This document shows positions 23,581-33,171 of a stretch of 64,000 nucleotides of DNA, one piece after another. The stretch is from positions 124,001-188,000 of the forward strand of contig JAQBOM010000020.1 in assembly GCA_028288025.1 (NCBI GenBank), given 5' to 3'. The notes beneath the pieces are model-generated. The model was not told where the DNA came from. It ran no database searches and worked only from the letters and a program-made list of their open reading frames with translations. The position numbers and the translations under genes were made by a program. Position 1 is the stretch's first letter, and each line of letters opens with the position of its first letter. The DNA is from Mucilaginibacter sp. Lineage in GTDB: Bacteria; Bacteroidota; Bacteroidia; Sphingobacteriales; Sphingobacteriaceae.

Positions 23581-24900
23581 TCACAGACCTGCCAAATGAA
23601 CACTTTTTATGTTGGGATTTACCTGGTAAACTACATATGTTCCTTTGTCATCTTTTGCCGTACGAACCTTTTGTAATTTACTTCCCTGGTTTATAGAAAC
23701 TTGTTTCCAGCTTTCCGGCACGTACGTTTTAAGGGTTAGCGGAACAGTATACATCTCTTTGTCAAGCGGATTACCGAGGTTTAAATCAATTCCGCTTCTC
23801 ACTTTATTGCTTTTCACAATCACATGCTCCCTCTCCCGCATATATTTGGTCACATCGCCAAAGGTGGCAACCCAAAGCTTATCCTCCTGGTTATTGATGT
23901 ATTGAAAATACTCATCCAGCAGGGTATGCGGCAGAGCTTCGTAACCCAAACCGTCAACGCCGTGAATAACAAGTACCAGCCAGGTGTCTTTCCGCGCCAT
24001 GGTGGTGTCAACCCACGACTTCATCAATGGCAGAGGCGCCCGGGTATTGCATTCGCGCTGCCATTGCACGTAGTCTTTGTCGGTTGTTTCCGGTGTTTTT
24101 TTGCTGGGGCGATCAATTTCTTTTAGCCAGGGCTCCGGCATGCGGTTGCGCAGGGCCGGATAAATTTTATAGGCTATTTTCATCACCCGCTCATTCTCAT
24201 AACCGTATGGTACCTCTGCCGAAAAGGTATACCGGTCCCCCATCTGGGTCCTTATATCCTCTTTACTTTTTTCAAGCTCGTAAACAATATTTACCGAATC
24301 TAACCCCGGCATACCGGCATGGGTAATGGAATGACTGGCAAACTCATAACCTTTGGCTGCGTCGCGCCTGAAATCTTCCCATGTCGAGCCCTTTTCCTGC
24401 AAAACTTCGTCGCAGGGCTGGTAGCCGGGTTTAAAATCTCCGTTTCGCACTTTTGCATAAAGCTCATCCATTAATTTGTATGCCTGTTCTTTTCGACCTG
24501 AATCATACATCCCGGCTGCTTTGGTGTGATAGGTGATCGTCCCGGTGTAACCGAGATAACCCGCAGCCGAACAGCGTTCCAAAAAGTTCTGCGCATTTGT
24601 AGGTATCGTAGCCGATTCGGCGATGATCGTTTTAACCGGCCGGCCGATAAATTGACCATGATATTTTGAGCCCGGAATACCGCCTGTAATTACAAAGAAG
24701 GTAGCCGGCAAATGCAGGCGCTCCATAACCGGCAACGCCCCTTTGAACTGGTTATACGAGCCGTCGTCATAAGTAATAGAAACGGCGCCGTTCTTTCCGT
24801 ACTGCCATTCCGTTATTGTTGTTTCACCAACATTATTTGCCTGACTTTTGGCCATTATAAAAGCAAAACTTAAAGAAAGAGTAAGCAGGAATGATTTCAT
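23581..24900 (-). CDS. Secreted polysaccharide deacetylase family protein
   Basis: A 439-residue exported protein (signal peptide to about FIMAKSQA). The NodB-type fold shows motif 1 TYDDG (Asp-Asp, residues about 43-47) and motif 2 HSITH (the two metal His). Between them is an unusually long insertion of some 110 residues. The end of the barrel is marked by VLVIHGVDG. The C-terminus adds a beta-sandwich of about 90 residues. It probably removes acetyl groups from a polysaccharide. It is 60 bp downstream of YjbQ and may be cotranscribed. Confidence 0.85.
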   Translation of the reverse strand: MKSFLLTLSLSFAFIMAKSQANNVGETTITEWQYGKNGAVSITYDDGSYNQFKGALPVMERLHLPATFFVITGGIPGSKYHGQFIGRPVKTIIAESATIPTNAQNFLERCSAAGYLGYTGTITYHTKAAGMYDSGRKEQAYKLMDELYAKVRNGDFKPGYQPCDEVLQEKGSTWEDFRRDAAKGYEFASHSITHAGMPGLDSVNIVYELEKSKEDIRTQMGDRYTFSAEVPYGYENERVMKIAYKIYPALRNRMPEPWLKEIDRPSKKTPETTDKDYVQWQRECNTRAPLPLMKSWVDTTMARKDTWLVLVIHGVDGLGYEALPHTLLDEYFQYINNQEDKLWVATFGDVTKYMREREHVIVKSNKVRSGIDLNLGNPLDKEMYTVPLTLKTYVPESWKQVSINQGSKLQKVRTAKDDKGTYVVYQVNPNIKSVHLAGL

Positions 24901-24960
24901 ACAAGGTCTGTTATCGGTATTCCAAATATAAAATTATGAAACCAACATAACAACTAACGA

Positions 24961-25383
24961 CTAATCCCCCCACGCTGTGATCACCAAACTCCGTTTTGTT
25001 GCTTCATCGCGGTGTTCGCACAAATAAATACCCTGCCAGGTGCCTAACGCCAACCTGCCATTGCGGACAGGAATGGTGACCGAGCTGCCCAGCAGTGCCG
25101 CCTTAAGGTGCGCGGGCATATCGTCGGGGCCTTCGTCATCATGCTGGTAATCGGGATCGTTTTCCGGCACTGCCTTATTAAAATACATCTCAAAATCTTT
25201 CCTCACGTCGGGCGCGGCATTTTCATTGATCGTAAGTGAAGCCGATGTGTGCTGGATAAACACCTGGCAAATGCCGGTTTTTATTTCACTTATCTGCGGC
25301 AGCGCATGCAAAATATCAGATGTAATAATATGAAAGCCTCGCCGCCTTGCGGTTAGTTGAAGCTGCTGCTGGTATATTTTCAT
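24961..25383 (-). CDS. yjbQ: YjbQ-family protein (secondary thiamine-phosphate synthase-like)
   Basis: A 140-residue single-domain protein. Signature segments are QVFIQHTSASLTINENA, DDEGPDDMPAHLKAALLGSS and LGTWQGIYLCEHRD. E. coli YjbQ has a weak thiamine-phosphate synthase side activity; its true role is unclear. It starts 27 bp after the glycerate kinase stop, so it is probably the third gene of the GntP operon. Confidence 0.92.
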   Translation of the reverse strand: MKIYQQQLQLTARRRGFHIITSDILHALPQISEIKTGICQVFIQHTSASLTINENAAPDVRKDFEMYFNKAVPENDPDYQHDDEGPDDMPAHLKAALLGSSVTIPVRNGRLALGTWQGIYLCEHRDEATKRSLVITAWGD

Positions 25384-25410
25384 AAGATATTAGTTGTAGC
25401 AGTTTAATTA

Positions 25411-26553
25411 TCATCCAGCCCCGTTATCCAGGGCTATTAAATCCCCAATCATTTTTCCTGTCCGTATCAAATTCTCCCGGGTGTTTTTCATGGCAGTCGC
25501 TATATAGCCGGGCTCATTATTGATCGGCATCAAAACGTCAAAATACTTACTTAGTTCTTCATCGTGCCCTAAAGGTATTTTGCCGGCAACGCCGATTACC
25601 GGCACATTCGCATTTTTTGCCTTAACGGCGACACCGAACGGCCCTTTGCCCTGTAAGGTCTGTTTGTCGATACTCCCCTCGCCGGTTATCAGCAGGTCGC
25701 AATTCTTCAATGCTTCGTTAAAGTCGGTAAGTGATAAAAAGTAATCAATGCCGTTCACTAGTTTGGCGTTTAACCAGGCATGCAAACCAGCCGCCGCGCC
25801 GCCCGCTGTCCCGCTATGTTTAATGCCGGCCATATCGGTCCCCGTTTGCCGGGATGATATAGCTGCGAAATTCTTTAAAAAATCATCCAGTAATTCGGCG
25901 GCTTCCGGCGTAGCACCTTTCTGCGGACCGAACACATGCGCCGCGCCACACAGGCCGAGCAGCTCATTATCTACATCACAAAGGATGACAATCTCGCAAC
26001 TTAGGATTCTTTTGTCAAGCCCGGAAGCATCCACTTCAACCATTCCGGCAAGTCCTTCCGGGTTTGCCGGTAAAGACTCGCCGAAAGCATTCAAAAAAGA
26101 AACGCCTAATGCATTCAATATCCCACAGCCGCCATCAACGGTGGCAGAACCGCCCATGGCGATAATGATTTTATTTACCCCGGTATCAAGCGCAAACCTA
26201 ACCAACTCCCCGGTTCCGTACGAGGATGCCTTTAAAGGGTCTAACTCACCTTTATTTAGCAGCCTGAGTCCCGATGCATCGGCCATTTCAATTACCGCGG
26301 TTTGGCCCTTATCGATTAATCCAAACGACGCTTTTATTTTGTTGCCCAACGGGTCCTGAACTTCTTTCTCAATTACTTTCCCGCCGCATTTTTCAATGAT
26401 AAGACTGCCTGTACCATCTCCCCCATCAGCTATCGGGAAACAGGCTGTCGTGCAATCCAAATTGCTTAGTGCCAGCCCCTGTCGAATCGCAAAAGCGGCA
26501 TCGCTGGCATTCAGGCTATTTTTAAATGCGTTTGGAGCTATCAGAATATTCAT
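25411..26553 (-). CDS. Glycerate kinase (GarK/GlxK family)
   Basis: A 380-residue enzyme that phosphorylates D-glycerate to 2-phosphoglycerate (or 3-phosphoglycerate). It begins MNILIAPNAFKNSLNASDAA, the normal family start, followed by PIADGGDGTG, AMGGSATVDGGCGILNALG and ITGEGSIDKQTLQGKGP. Only 1 bp separates it from the GntP stop, so permease and kinase are translationally linked. This points to uptake and use of glycerate or a related aldonic acid. Confidence 0.93.
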   Translation of the reverse strand: MNILIAPNAFKNSLNASDAAFAIRQGLALSNLDCTTACFPIADGGDGTGSLIIEKCGGKVIEKEVQDPLGNKIKASFGLIDKGQTAVIEMADASGLRLLNKGELDPLKASSYGTGELVRFALDTGVNKIIIAMGGSATVDGGCGILNALGVSFLNAFGESLPANPEGLAGMVEVDASGLDKRILSCEIVILCDVDNELLGLCGAAHVFGPQKGATPEAAELLDDFLKNFAAISSRQTGTDMAGIKHSGTAGGAAAGLHAWLNAKLVNGIDYFLSLTDFNEALKNCDLLITGEGSIDKQTLQGKGPFGVAVKAKNANVPVIGVAGKIPLGHDEELSKYFDVLMPINNEPGYIATAMKNTRENLIRTGKMIGDLIALDNGAG

Positions 26554-26554
26554 A

Positions 26555-27883
26555 TTATAAAACCTTTGATAATATATAAACCATTGCCATAGTCGTTAGG
26601 CCCATCCATATCGTGGCCACTGAATAAACCTTCAGCATCGTTTTCATTTCCAGCCCGGAGAATTTTGCGATCACCCAAAAATAGGCGTCATTGGCATGGG
26701 ATATCATCATAGAGCCTGCGCCCATCGCCAGCACGCAAAGCAGCTTTCCGGTTTCTGTATCCAATCCGAGGGCAGGCAATAAGGGCTGTACAATAGACGC
26801 GGCTGTAATAATCGCCACGGTCGACGAACCCTGGGCGGTCTTCAATACTGAGGTCATTAAGAACGGGAAAAAGATACCCATGCTCCCCAATGCCAGCGAC
26901 TGGCTAAAATGCTCGCCAATTTTAGCAGCGGTCAAAATAGCGCCAAAGGCGCCACCCATACCGATGATGACCAATATCCCGCCGGCCTTTTCTGTCGCAT
27001 CCTGTAACAGTTTGCCAGTCTCACTTTTTTTCCACGACCGTTTACCGTTGAAAGCCAGTAATACGCCTATCAGTAAAGCAATAACCGGATCGCCGACGAT
27101 TGTGATTATAGCCAATCCGCCGCCGGAAACGGTTGTACCTGTTGTAAGAAAAGATTTTAGCCCGATTAAAACGATCGGAACAATAACCGGCAGGCAAGCC
27201 TGGGCTAGTGATGGAGATTCATCTTTTTCATGCTCAGCAATCACATCTTCAGTGAGTTTATCCGGTGCTCCCTTCCCGGCGTACCTTGCCCATAAATTAC
27301 CCACTATCATCGCCGGCAACGCTACTGCAATGCCGACTAAAATCAGCTTCCCAAAATCGACACCGATAATTCCCGCGGCTGCGGAACTGCCGGGATGCGG
27401 CGGCACAAGACAGTGGATAGCATACAGCCCGGTCGCCAATGAGACGGACATGATCGTTATTGGGATACCTGTTCGCCGGGCCATTGACTTGTTTAACCCG
27501 CTCAACACAATAAACCCCGAATCACAAAATATAGGCAGCCCGGCTATAAACCCGGTAATGCTCATCGCCAGCGGCGCATGGCGATTGCCCAGTTTTTTTA
27601 ACAGGAAGGCGGCCATCACGGCGGTGCTGCCGGTATATTCAAGTAATAAACCCAAAGCCGTTCCCAATACAATGATCAATCCCAGCGACTTTAAAATATT
27701 GCCAAATCCATCCTTTACTATCGTTAACACACCTGCAAACGGAAGCCCGATTCCCAAACCCACAAGCAGGCATGCGAAGAATAAGGCAAAAAATGCAGGT
27801 ACTTTAAATTTGGTGGTCAGCACCACGATAAGGGCGATGCCGGCAATTAAAAAAATCAGGATATAGGGAAAGGAATGGGTCAT
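26555..27883 (-). CDS. GntP-family permease
   Basis: A 442-residue inner-membrane proton symporter with about 12-14 helices. I use ATG 27883 (MTHSFPYILIFLIAG), since the ten extra upstream codons start at a TTG. Family motifs are GLPIFCDSGFIVLSGLNKSM, CLVPPHPGSSAAAGIIGVD and AMGAGSMMISHANDAYFWV. It is the promoter-proximal gene before glycerate kinase, which suggests glycerate as substrate rather than gluconate. Confidence 0.92.
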   Translation of the reverse strand: MTHSFPYILIFLIAGIALIVVLTTKFKVPAFFALFFACLLVGLGIGLPFAGVLTIVKDGFGNILKSLGLIIVLGTALGLLLEYTGSTAVMAAFLLKKLGNRHAPLAMSITGFIAGLPIFCDSGFIVLSGLNKSMARRTGIPITIMSVSLATGLYAIHCLVPPHPGSSAAAGIIGVDFGKLILVGIAVALPAMIVGNLWARYAGKGAPDKLTEDVIAEHEKDESPSLAQACLPVIVPIVLIGLKSFLTTGTTVSGGGLAIITIVGDPVIALLIGVLLAFNGKRSWKKSETGKLLQDATEKAGGILVIIGMGGAFGAILTAAKIGEHFSQSLALGSMGIFFPFLMTSVLKTAQGSSTVAIITAASIVQPLLPALGLDTETGKLLCVLAMGAGSMMISHANDAYFWVIAKFSGLEMKTMLKVYSVATIWMGLTTMAMVYILSKVL

Positions 27884-28009
27884 ATTTGACTGCACATGGA
27901 TACCAGAAAGCAAGATAGAAATAAATTACCGCAGCAGCTGCTCGTATATCTTTGTTTTATTATGCCATAGCTTTGGGTCCGGGTTAAACATACCGGTTGA
28001 AAAAATGGC

Positions 28010-28017
28010 TATATTTG
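28010..28017 (+). promoter_or_regulatory. -7 box for the TSUP gene
   Basis: TATATTTG matches the consensus exactly. It lies inside the longest open frame for the TSUP gene (ATG 28005), so it argues for translation from the later ATG at 28041. No TTG at 19 nt. Confidence 0.5.
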
Positions 28018-28040
28018 CCCTCTCCTGGCCCCCAATTTTA

Positions 28041-28781
28041 ATGCTTATCAATACCATCTCTATTGACATTTTAGCCGTTATATTTATTGCAACAATTTTC
28101 CGTTCAGCCTTCGGTTTTGGGGAGTCGTTGGTGGCGGTCCCTTTGCTAGCGCTATGGCTGCCACTCAATATTGCGGTCCCGTTATCGGTTTTTGTATCAA
28201 TAACTATAGCTGGCGTTGTGGTTGTGCAGGATTGGAAAAAAATTCATTTCCGCAGCGCCGGCGGGCTTATATTATACACACTTTTAGGCATCCCGCTCGG
28301 TATTTTGCTTCTCCGTAACGTTGATGAAAAGATAATAAAAATTGTTTTGGGTGTTATTATCGCAACATTTTCCATCTATTTATTAACCGGGAAAAAGCTG
28401 ACAGAATTGAAAACCGACAATCGCGCCTGGCTTTTTGGATGTGGCTTATTTGCGGGCATCCTGGGAGGGGCATACGGCTTAAACGGCCCGCCATTAGTTA
28501 TATATGGGGCAAAACGACGATGGTCTGCTCAGCATTTTCGTGCCACCTTACAGGGGTATTTTTTTGTAGCCAGCATTGCAGGCATGATCGGTTACTGGCT
28601 CACCGGGCTGCTTGTTCCTGCCGTCATTCATTATTACTTGCTGAGCCTGCCGGTATTATTACCTGCAGTTTTTATCGGCAGAATGATCAATCACCGCCTT
28701 CATGGCGAGATATTTTTTAAATACGTTTACTTTATTCTTTTAGGCATCGGAATATTTTTATTGATCAATTCCATCTGGTAG
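28041..28781 (+). CDS. TSUP/TauE-SafE family transporter
   Basis: A 246-residue membrane protein with about eight helices in two repeats. Family motifs are RSAFGFGESLVAVPLLAL in the first half and GILGGAYGLNGPPLVIYGA in the second. Members move sulfite, sulfoacetate or other organosulfur or organic anions. The substrate is not predictable here. I choose ATG 28041 because a perfect -7 box overlaps the earlier start at 28005. Confidence 0.85.
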   Translation: MLINTISIDILAVIFIATIFRSAFGFGESLVAVPLLALWLPLNIAVPLSVFVSITIAGVVVVQDWKKIHFRSAGGLILYTLLGIPLGILLLRNVDEKIIKIVLGVIIATFSIYLLTGKKLTELKTDNRAWLFGCGLFAGILGGAYGLNGPPLVIYGAKRRWSAQHFRATLQGYFFVASIAGMIGYWLTGLLVPAVIHYYLLSLPVLLPAVFIGRMINHRLHGEIFFKYVYFILLGIGIFLLINSIW

Positions 28782-28840
28782 TTAATAATAAACCCGGAAT
28801 TTGTCTTTGACGCCTCTAAGACACTTAAACAATGTTAAAG

Positions 28841-28883
28841 GTGTACCACCCGGTACAGGTGGATACACCTGAACACACCTGGT
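28841..28883. repeat. Dispersed GTGTACC...GGTACAGGTG repeat, copy 1
   Basis: GTGTACCACCCGGTACAGGT is followed by direct ACACCTG units. The same 21 bp recur at 48231-48251, with the downstream GAACACACCTGGT but without a 10 bp unit. The core has internal dyads (GTACC against GGTAC, CACCTG against CAGGTG). The flanking 210 bp holds nothing else recognisable. Confidence 0.8.
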
Positions 28884-28992
28884 TACGCATAAACACACTG
28901 TCGATACGCGATACCGCCAATTAAAAAAGCAAGGATATATGCGTTGGAATGCAGCATATTGATGAGTATCGATATTTAATTAGCGAATAATA

Positions 28993-29223
28993 TTATTCAC
29001 TGTCCTCGTTTTTTACACCCTTTAGTAAAGCATAAATCGCCATGGCATGGCCATGCCCCAGATCAAAATCAGATTTAAGCCAGTTGACGATATCGCCGGC
29101 TTTTACGGCCGGTTTAAGTTCACCACCTTGCGTAAACCCTTTTTGCTCCGCAAGTTCCCTGAAATCCTTTGGGCCCTTGCCGGTTTTTGTTTTGATATTG
29201 TTTAAGTAGGCCCGGAATGACAT
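28993..29223 (-). CDS. DUF4287-domain protein
   Basis: A 76-residue cytoplasmic protein matching DUF4287 from end to end: MSFRAYLNNIKTKTGKGPKD, a central KAGDIVNWLKSDFDLGHGHA and a C-terminal helix AMAIYALLKG. The function is unknown. In other bacteria the domain is often fused or next to DUF5655, which is interesting given the DUF5655-like gene at 230-634. Confidence 0.9.
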   Translation of the reverse strand: MSFRAYLNNIKTKTGKGPKDFRELAEQKGFTQGGELKPAVKAGDIVNWLKSDFDLGHGHAMAIYALLKGVKNEDSE

Positions 29224-29304
29224 ATTGGATTAGATCAATAAGTTGATAAATATAGAAATCATCTCGTCATCTGTCTCCCGATAGAAATATTTTTTTTTAA
29301 CATT

Positions 29305-29340
29305 TTGAAATATGATTTCTTTTGTTCTACATTTGTAGAG
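29305..29340 (+). promoter_or_regulatory. BlaI promoter with overlapping operator
   Basis: TTG (29305-29307), 20 nt, TACATTTG (29328-29335) is a good Bacteroidota promoter. The dyad CTACATTTGTAG (29327-29338, 14 bp with flanks) covers the -7 box and matches the TACA-N2-TGTA core of BlaI/MecI operators. Binding here would block its own transcription. Confidence 0.8.
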
Positions 29341-29365
29341 TTAAATCTCAACTCATAGAACAAAA

Positions 29366-29737
29366 ATGAAGTTAACCGATACAGAAGAGCAATTAATGGA
29401 CCTAATTTGGGAGCACGGCCATATATTTATGAAGGATATAATTGAAAGCTATCCTGAACCTAAACCTGCGCCCACTACCATTGCTACACTGTTAAAACGC
29501 ATGCAGAATAAGGGCTTTGTTGGTTATAAATTAATGGGTAACAGCCGCCAGTACCATCCGCTGGTTAAAAAGTCGGCCTATTTTTCGAGGCACGTAAATG
29601 GTTTAATAAAAAACTTTTTTGGCAGCTCGGCCATGCAGTTTGCTTCTTTTTTTACAACCGAAACCGATTTGACGGCAAAAGAGCTGGAGGATCTCAAGAA
29701 AATCATAGATAACGAAATTAAAAGGAAAAAGCAATGA
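29366..29737 (+). CDS. BlaI/MecI/CopY-family transcriptional repressor
   Basis: A 123-residue winged-helix repressor. The N-terminal domain is LTDTEEQLMDLIWEHGHIFM, then PAPTTIATLLKRMQNKGFVG, the recognition helix and wing. The C-terminal part (about 80-123) forms the dimerisation helices. In BlaI systems the partner metalloprotease cleaves it. That partner is the next gene, overlapping by 4 bp (ATGA), and the operator is visible in the promoter. Confidence 0.95.
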   Translation: MKLTDTEEQLMDLIWEHGHIFMKDIIESYPEPKPAPTTIATLLKRMQNKGFVGYKLMGNSRQYHPLVKKSAYFSRHVNGLIKNFFGSSAMQFASFFTTETDLTAKELEDLKKIIDNEIKRKKQ

Positions 29738-31218
29738 TAACATACCTGGTAAATTCAACGCTGTGTTCAGGCCTGCTGCTGGTAGCGTATCATCTCTTGC
29801 TAAAAAATAAAGCGATGTATAACTTTAACAGATTCTACCTGTTGGCTGGTATAATGTTTTCATTGTTAGTCCCGTTGATTGTTGTCCGGCATAATATTGC
29901 CCTGCTCCCTTCAATTGTACCTATTCAAACGAAAATCGTTACACAGAACCATTTCGTTTCCGCAACTCCGATAAGATCGAAACTGCCCTCTGCAGAACCC
30001 ATTGACTATTGCCTATATACTTGTGTGCTGATTTATGCCGTTGTTACCTTTTTATTGATTTTTAGGCTGATCAGAAATCTATATTCAATTTATTTAACCC
30101 TGTCCCGGCATAAAAAAATAAGTTTTAGATCGGCGCAGCTGGTACTTATTAAAGAATGCCTGACGCCGCATACCTTTTTAAACAGCATTTTTCTCAATGA
30201 AGAGGATTATCACCATCAACTGGTTGAAGCCGGCGTATTGCATCACGAACTCGCCCACGCCAGGCAGTGGCATTCAGTCGATATAATACTGGTTGAGCTA
30301 GTGCAGGCCTTCTTTTGGTTCAACCCGTTTTTCTTTTTATACCGCAGTGACATCAAGGTAAATCATGAATTTATAGCAGACGCAGCAGTGCTCAATACAG
30401 ACGAGGACCTTGCGGCATATCAAAGCTTACTATTCAATAAAGCGGCGCAACTGCAAAGCTTACCAATAACCAGCCAGTTTAATTATTCCATAACCAAAAA
30501 ACGATTGATCATGATGACTAAAACCACATCCTCTACAACCGCCTGGCTTACCAGGCTGGCGCTTGTCCCCGTAATAGGAGCAGCCTTTATGCTTTTCTGC
30601 AACAAGACCGAGGCGCAGCAAGACCCTGCAAATAAAAGATCCATTCAGGTACATAACCCTGCCAAACCAGCAATGAGTGATAAAAAAGTGTTAGTTGGTA
30701 CAATGGATTGGCCAAATCCGCGCGCAAACGAGTATCCGAGTACAAAAGAAGGCATATCTCCTGCGCTGATGAAAGAGTACATTTCGTATGAAAAAAAATA
30801 TGCTGCCAGACGGTTGCCGCCTAATAAAACAATTACCAAACCCGATCAGGAACGCCTGGAACAAATCTATCAGCAAATGAGCCGCGCACAACAAAAAGAT
30901 CGCGCGATAATTTTCGCTTATCCGCCGCCACCGGCAGAAGGATCCCACGTGAGCCCGGCCGAGCTTGCATCATGGAAAAACCCGTCTCTCTATGGCGTAT
31001 GGATTGACGGCAAACGAATTAAAAATTCGGAATTAAAGGAACATAATCCGGACCAGTTTAATATGATTTCTTTTAGCAGATTAACTGAAAGAGCTGTTAA
31101 ACACGACAAATTTCATTATCAAATTGAATTGATGACGTTAGACTATTATAAAAAATACAGGGAAAATGCGATTGCTAACAAAAACAACAGCATGATCATT
31201 TTTCACATCAAATCATAA
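29734..31218 (+). CDS. M56-family metallopeptidase sensor (BlaR1-like)
   Basis: A 494-residue membrane protein. Three or four N-terminal helices surround the zinc protease motif HELAH (residues 171-175) with a distal Glu in NHEFIAD (about 212). A further hydrophobic segment, WLTRLALVPVIGAAFMLF, precedes a roughly 200-residue periplasmic or extracellular part. That part is not a penicillin-binding domain: it has no SxxK near its start and looks like a charged, Pro-rich domain. It probably senses an unknown signal and destroys the BlaI-type repressor. Confidence 0.9.
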   Translation: MITYLVNSTLCSGLLLVAYHLLLKNKAMYNFNRFYLLAGIMFSLLVPLIVVRHNIALLPSIVPIQTKIVTQNHFVSATPIRSKLPSAEPIDYCLYTCVLIYAVVTFLLIFRLIRNLYSIYLTLSRHKKISFRSAQLVLIKECLTPHTFLNSIFLNEEDYHHQLVEAGVLHHELAHARQWHSVDIILVELVQAFFWFNPFFFLYRSDIKVNHEFIADAAVLNTDEDLAAYQSLLFNKAAQLQSLPITSQFNYSITKKRLIMMTKTTSSTTAWLTRLALVPVIGAAFMLFCNKTEAQQDPANKRSIQVHNPAKPAMSDKKVLVGTMDWPNPRANEYPSTKEGISPALMKEYISYEKKYAARRLPPNKTITKPDQERLEQIYQQMSRAQQKDRAIIFAYPPPPAEGSHVSPAELASWKNPSLYGVWIDGKRIKNSELKEHNPDQFNMISFSRLTERAVKHDKFHYQIELMTLDYYKKYRENAIANKNNSMIIFHIKS

Positions 31219-31229
31219 TAAAAAAGGAA

Positions 31230-31268
31230 GTAGTTCCCACCGCTGCATGATGCAGCAGTGGGAACTAC
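31230..31268. terminator. Long hairpin between the M56 and RecQ genes
   Basis: GTAGTTCCCAC (31230-31240) pairs with GTGGGAACTAC (31258-31268), and the inner GCTGCAT/ATGCAGC continues the stem after a one-base mismatch. The two genes converge here, so the hairpin can serve both. Confidence 0.85.
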
Positions 31269-31270
31269 CT

Positions 31271-33169
31271 CTATTCACTAATCATCAGCTTCTCCCCCAC
31301 AAACTTAATTTTTCCGGCATCCAGCAACAGCCTGATAGTCTCGATCTTTTCCTTCTCAGTGCCGGTCATGGTTGAGGTGACGAGCGAGCCGATATCCAGG
31401 GATGATGCTCTTAATAATTGAACAACTTCGCTGGTGATGTCATCAAATATTTCGGAGGCGTTCTTTTTTCGTTTTTCTTCGAGGCATACGTCGCAAACGC
31501 CGCATTTGTCAGCGTAGGGTTCATCAAAATAAGCCAGCAGCATTTGGCTGCGGCATTTTTTGTGTTCCGCGTAAGCAAAAACGGCCTCCATTTTTCGCAG
31601 GTAAGTGGCTTTTCGTTCGTCGATCGCCTTTTTATTGATATACAGGGCATTGGCCGGCTGCCTTGGTTTTAAATAAGTAACCTGGGGCTGGTCGGTTTGC
31701 TGCTGGTAGCTTAAGATGTTAAAATCCTGCAATTGTTTTAATCCGTCGATGACTTGCTGCACGTTCATGTGCGTACGCCGGGCCAGCTCAAATTCACGCA
31801 GGCGTACATAATTTTCAAACGCTCCGCCGTAAGAGCGCAGCAGGGTTTTGATGAACGGGTCCCAGCCCGGGTTTTGTATCTGGAAATTATAAAGCGCTTC
31901 ATTCAACACCTCGAACCTGAAGCGCGATGGTAAAAAAACACTCTCGTTAAACGAAAGGTATTCGTCCTGTTCCAAAAACTTTAAAGCGTTTATGGTTTTT
32001 ACCGGATCGAGCTTAAAGCGGCTACAAAAGTCGCCGAGGTCAAGGTCGAAACTCAGCCCCTCGCCTGCCTCGAACGCCAATTGATAATAATTCGCCAGGT
32101 AATGATATACCTGCTTGATTTCTTCAATCGACGGAAAGCTTAGCGAAAACTTCTTTTCTTGCTTCAAACGGTCGGAGTGATTGAATAATAAAACCGCATA
32201 GGCCTTATGCTCGTCGCGCCCGCCCCTGCCCGCTTCCTGGTAATAGGCTTCAAGGCTTTCGGGCATATCTTTGTGGATCACAAAACGCACGTCGGGCTTG
32301 TCTATCCCCATACCGAAAGCGTTGGTGGCTACAATGATACGTGTGCGGTTGGTTTTCCAATTATCCTGTTTTTGCGATCGTAAGCCGGCTTCCAGCCCGG
32401 CATGGTAAAAATCGGCCTTAATGCCATTTTCATTATAAAACTTGGCGATGTCGGCTGTTTCCTTGCGGCTGCGTACGTACACAATGCCGCTACCCTTTAC
32501 ACCTTTGGCAATATCCAGCAGCTTGCGCAGCTTATTTTCTTCGTTTTGCACCACATAACTAATATTTTTACGCTCAAAGCTCTTTTGGTAAACCGCGGCG
32601 TTTTTAAATTGCAGTTTTTGCTGAATATCCTCTCTTACATCGGCAGTCGCGGTCGCGGTAAGCGCTAAAACCGGAACATTGGGATGCAGTTCGCGCAAAT
32701 CGGCAATATGCAGGTACGGCGGCCTGAAATCATACCCCCATTGCGAAATACAGTGCGCCTCATCAACCGCGATCAGGTTCACGTTCATGTATTTGATCCG
32801 CTCACGCACCAACTCCGACAGTAAGCGCTCGGGCGAGAGGTAAAGGAATTTTATAGGCCCGTAAATGCAGTTATCAAGCGCTATGTCAATTTCGCGTTTG
32901 CCCATACCAGATACGATCGAAATAGCCTCAATACCCTTAGCTTTAAGGTTTTCGACCTGGTCTTTCATCAGCGCTATCAGCGGTGAAATAACAATACATA
33001 TCCCCTCCTTTGCCAACGCCGGAACCTGGTAGCAAACCGATTTTCCTCCCCCGGTCGGCAGTAACGCCAGCGTATCACGCCCCAGCAAAACAGACTGGAT
33101 GATCTCCTCCTGCATCGGCCGGAAGTCATCATGGTTCCAATATTGTTTGAGGATCTGCTGGAGGGTCAT
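31271..33169 (-). CDS. recQ: ATP-dependent DNA helicase RecQ (short form)
   Basis: A 632-residue 3'-5' helicase. Motif I is LLPTGGGKSVCYQVPAL and motif II is VDEAHCISQWGYDFRPPY, with the arginine-finger region QEAGRGGRDEHKAYAV. The zinc site is the Cys group in CRSQMLLAYF and CGVCDVC. A winged-helix RQC follows. No HRDC domain is visible at the C-terminus, so it is the short type. Bacteroidota often carry a second, longer RecQ elsewhere. A dispersed repeat copy lies 2 bp upstream of its start. Confidence 0.94.
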   Translation of the reverse strand: MTLQQILKQYWNHDDFRPMQEEIIQSVLLGRDTLALLPTGGGKSVCYQVPALAKEGICIVISPLIALMKDQVENLKAKGIEAISIVSGMGKREIDIALDNCIYGPIKFLYLSPERLLSELVRERIKYMNVNLIAVDEAHCISQWGYDFRPPYLHIADLRELHPNVPVLALTATATADVREDIQQKLQFKNAAVYQKSFERKNISYVVQNEENKLRKLLDIAKGVKGSGIVYVRSRKETADIAKFYNENGIKADFYHAGLEAGLRSQKQDNWKTNRTRIIVATNAFGMGIDKPDVRFVIHKDMPESLEAYYQEAGRGGRDEHKAYAVLLFNHSDRLKQEKKFSLSFPSIEEIKQVYHYLANYYQLAFEAGEGLSFDLDLGDFCSRFKLDPVKTINALKFLEQDEYLSFNESVFLPSRFRFEVLNEALYNFQIQNPGWDPFIKTLLRSYGGAFENYVRLREFELARRTHMNVQQVIDGLKQLQDFNILSYQQQTDQPQVTYLKPRQPANALYINKKAIDERKATYLRKMEAVFAYAEHKKCRSQMLLAYFDEPYADKCGVCDVCLEEKRKKNASEIFDDITSEVVQLLRASSLDIGSLVTSTMTGTEKEKIETIRLLLDAGKIKFVGEKLMISE

Positions 33170-33171
33170 TT

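Noticed and set aside
26691..27866. 391-residue plus-strand open frame opposite the GntP gene
   Set aside because: It is the antisense shadow of a clear permease gene; its sequence is Pro/Ser/Ile-rich with no domain.
28005..28040. Upstream start of the TSUP gene
   Set aside because: A perfect -7 box overlaps these codons and the first membrane helix begins after ATG 28041.
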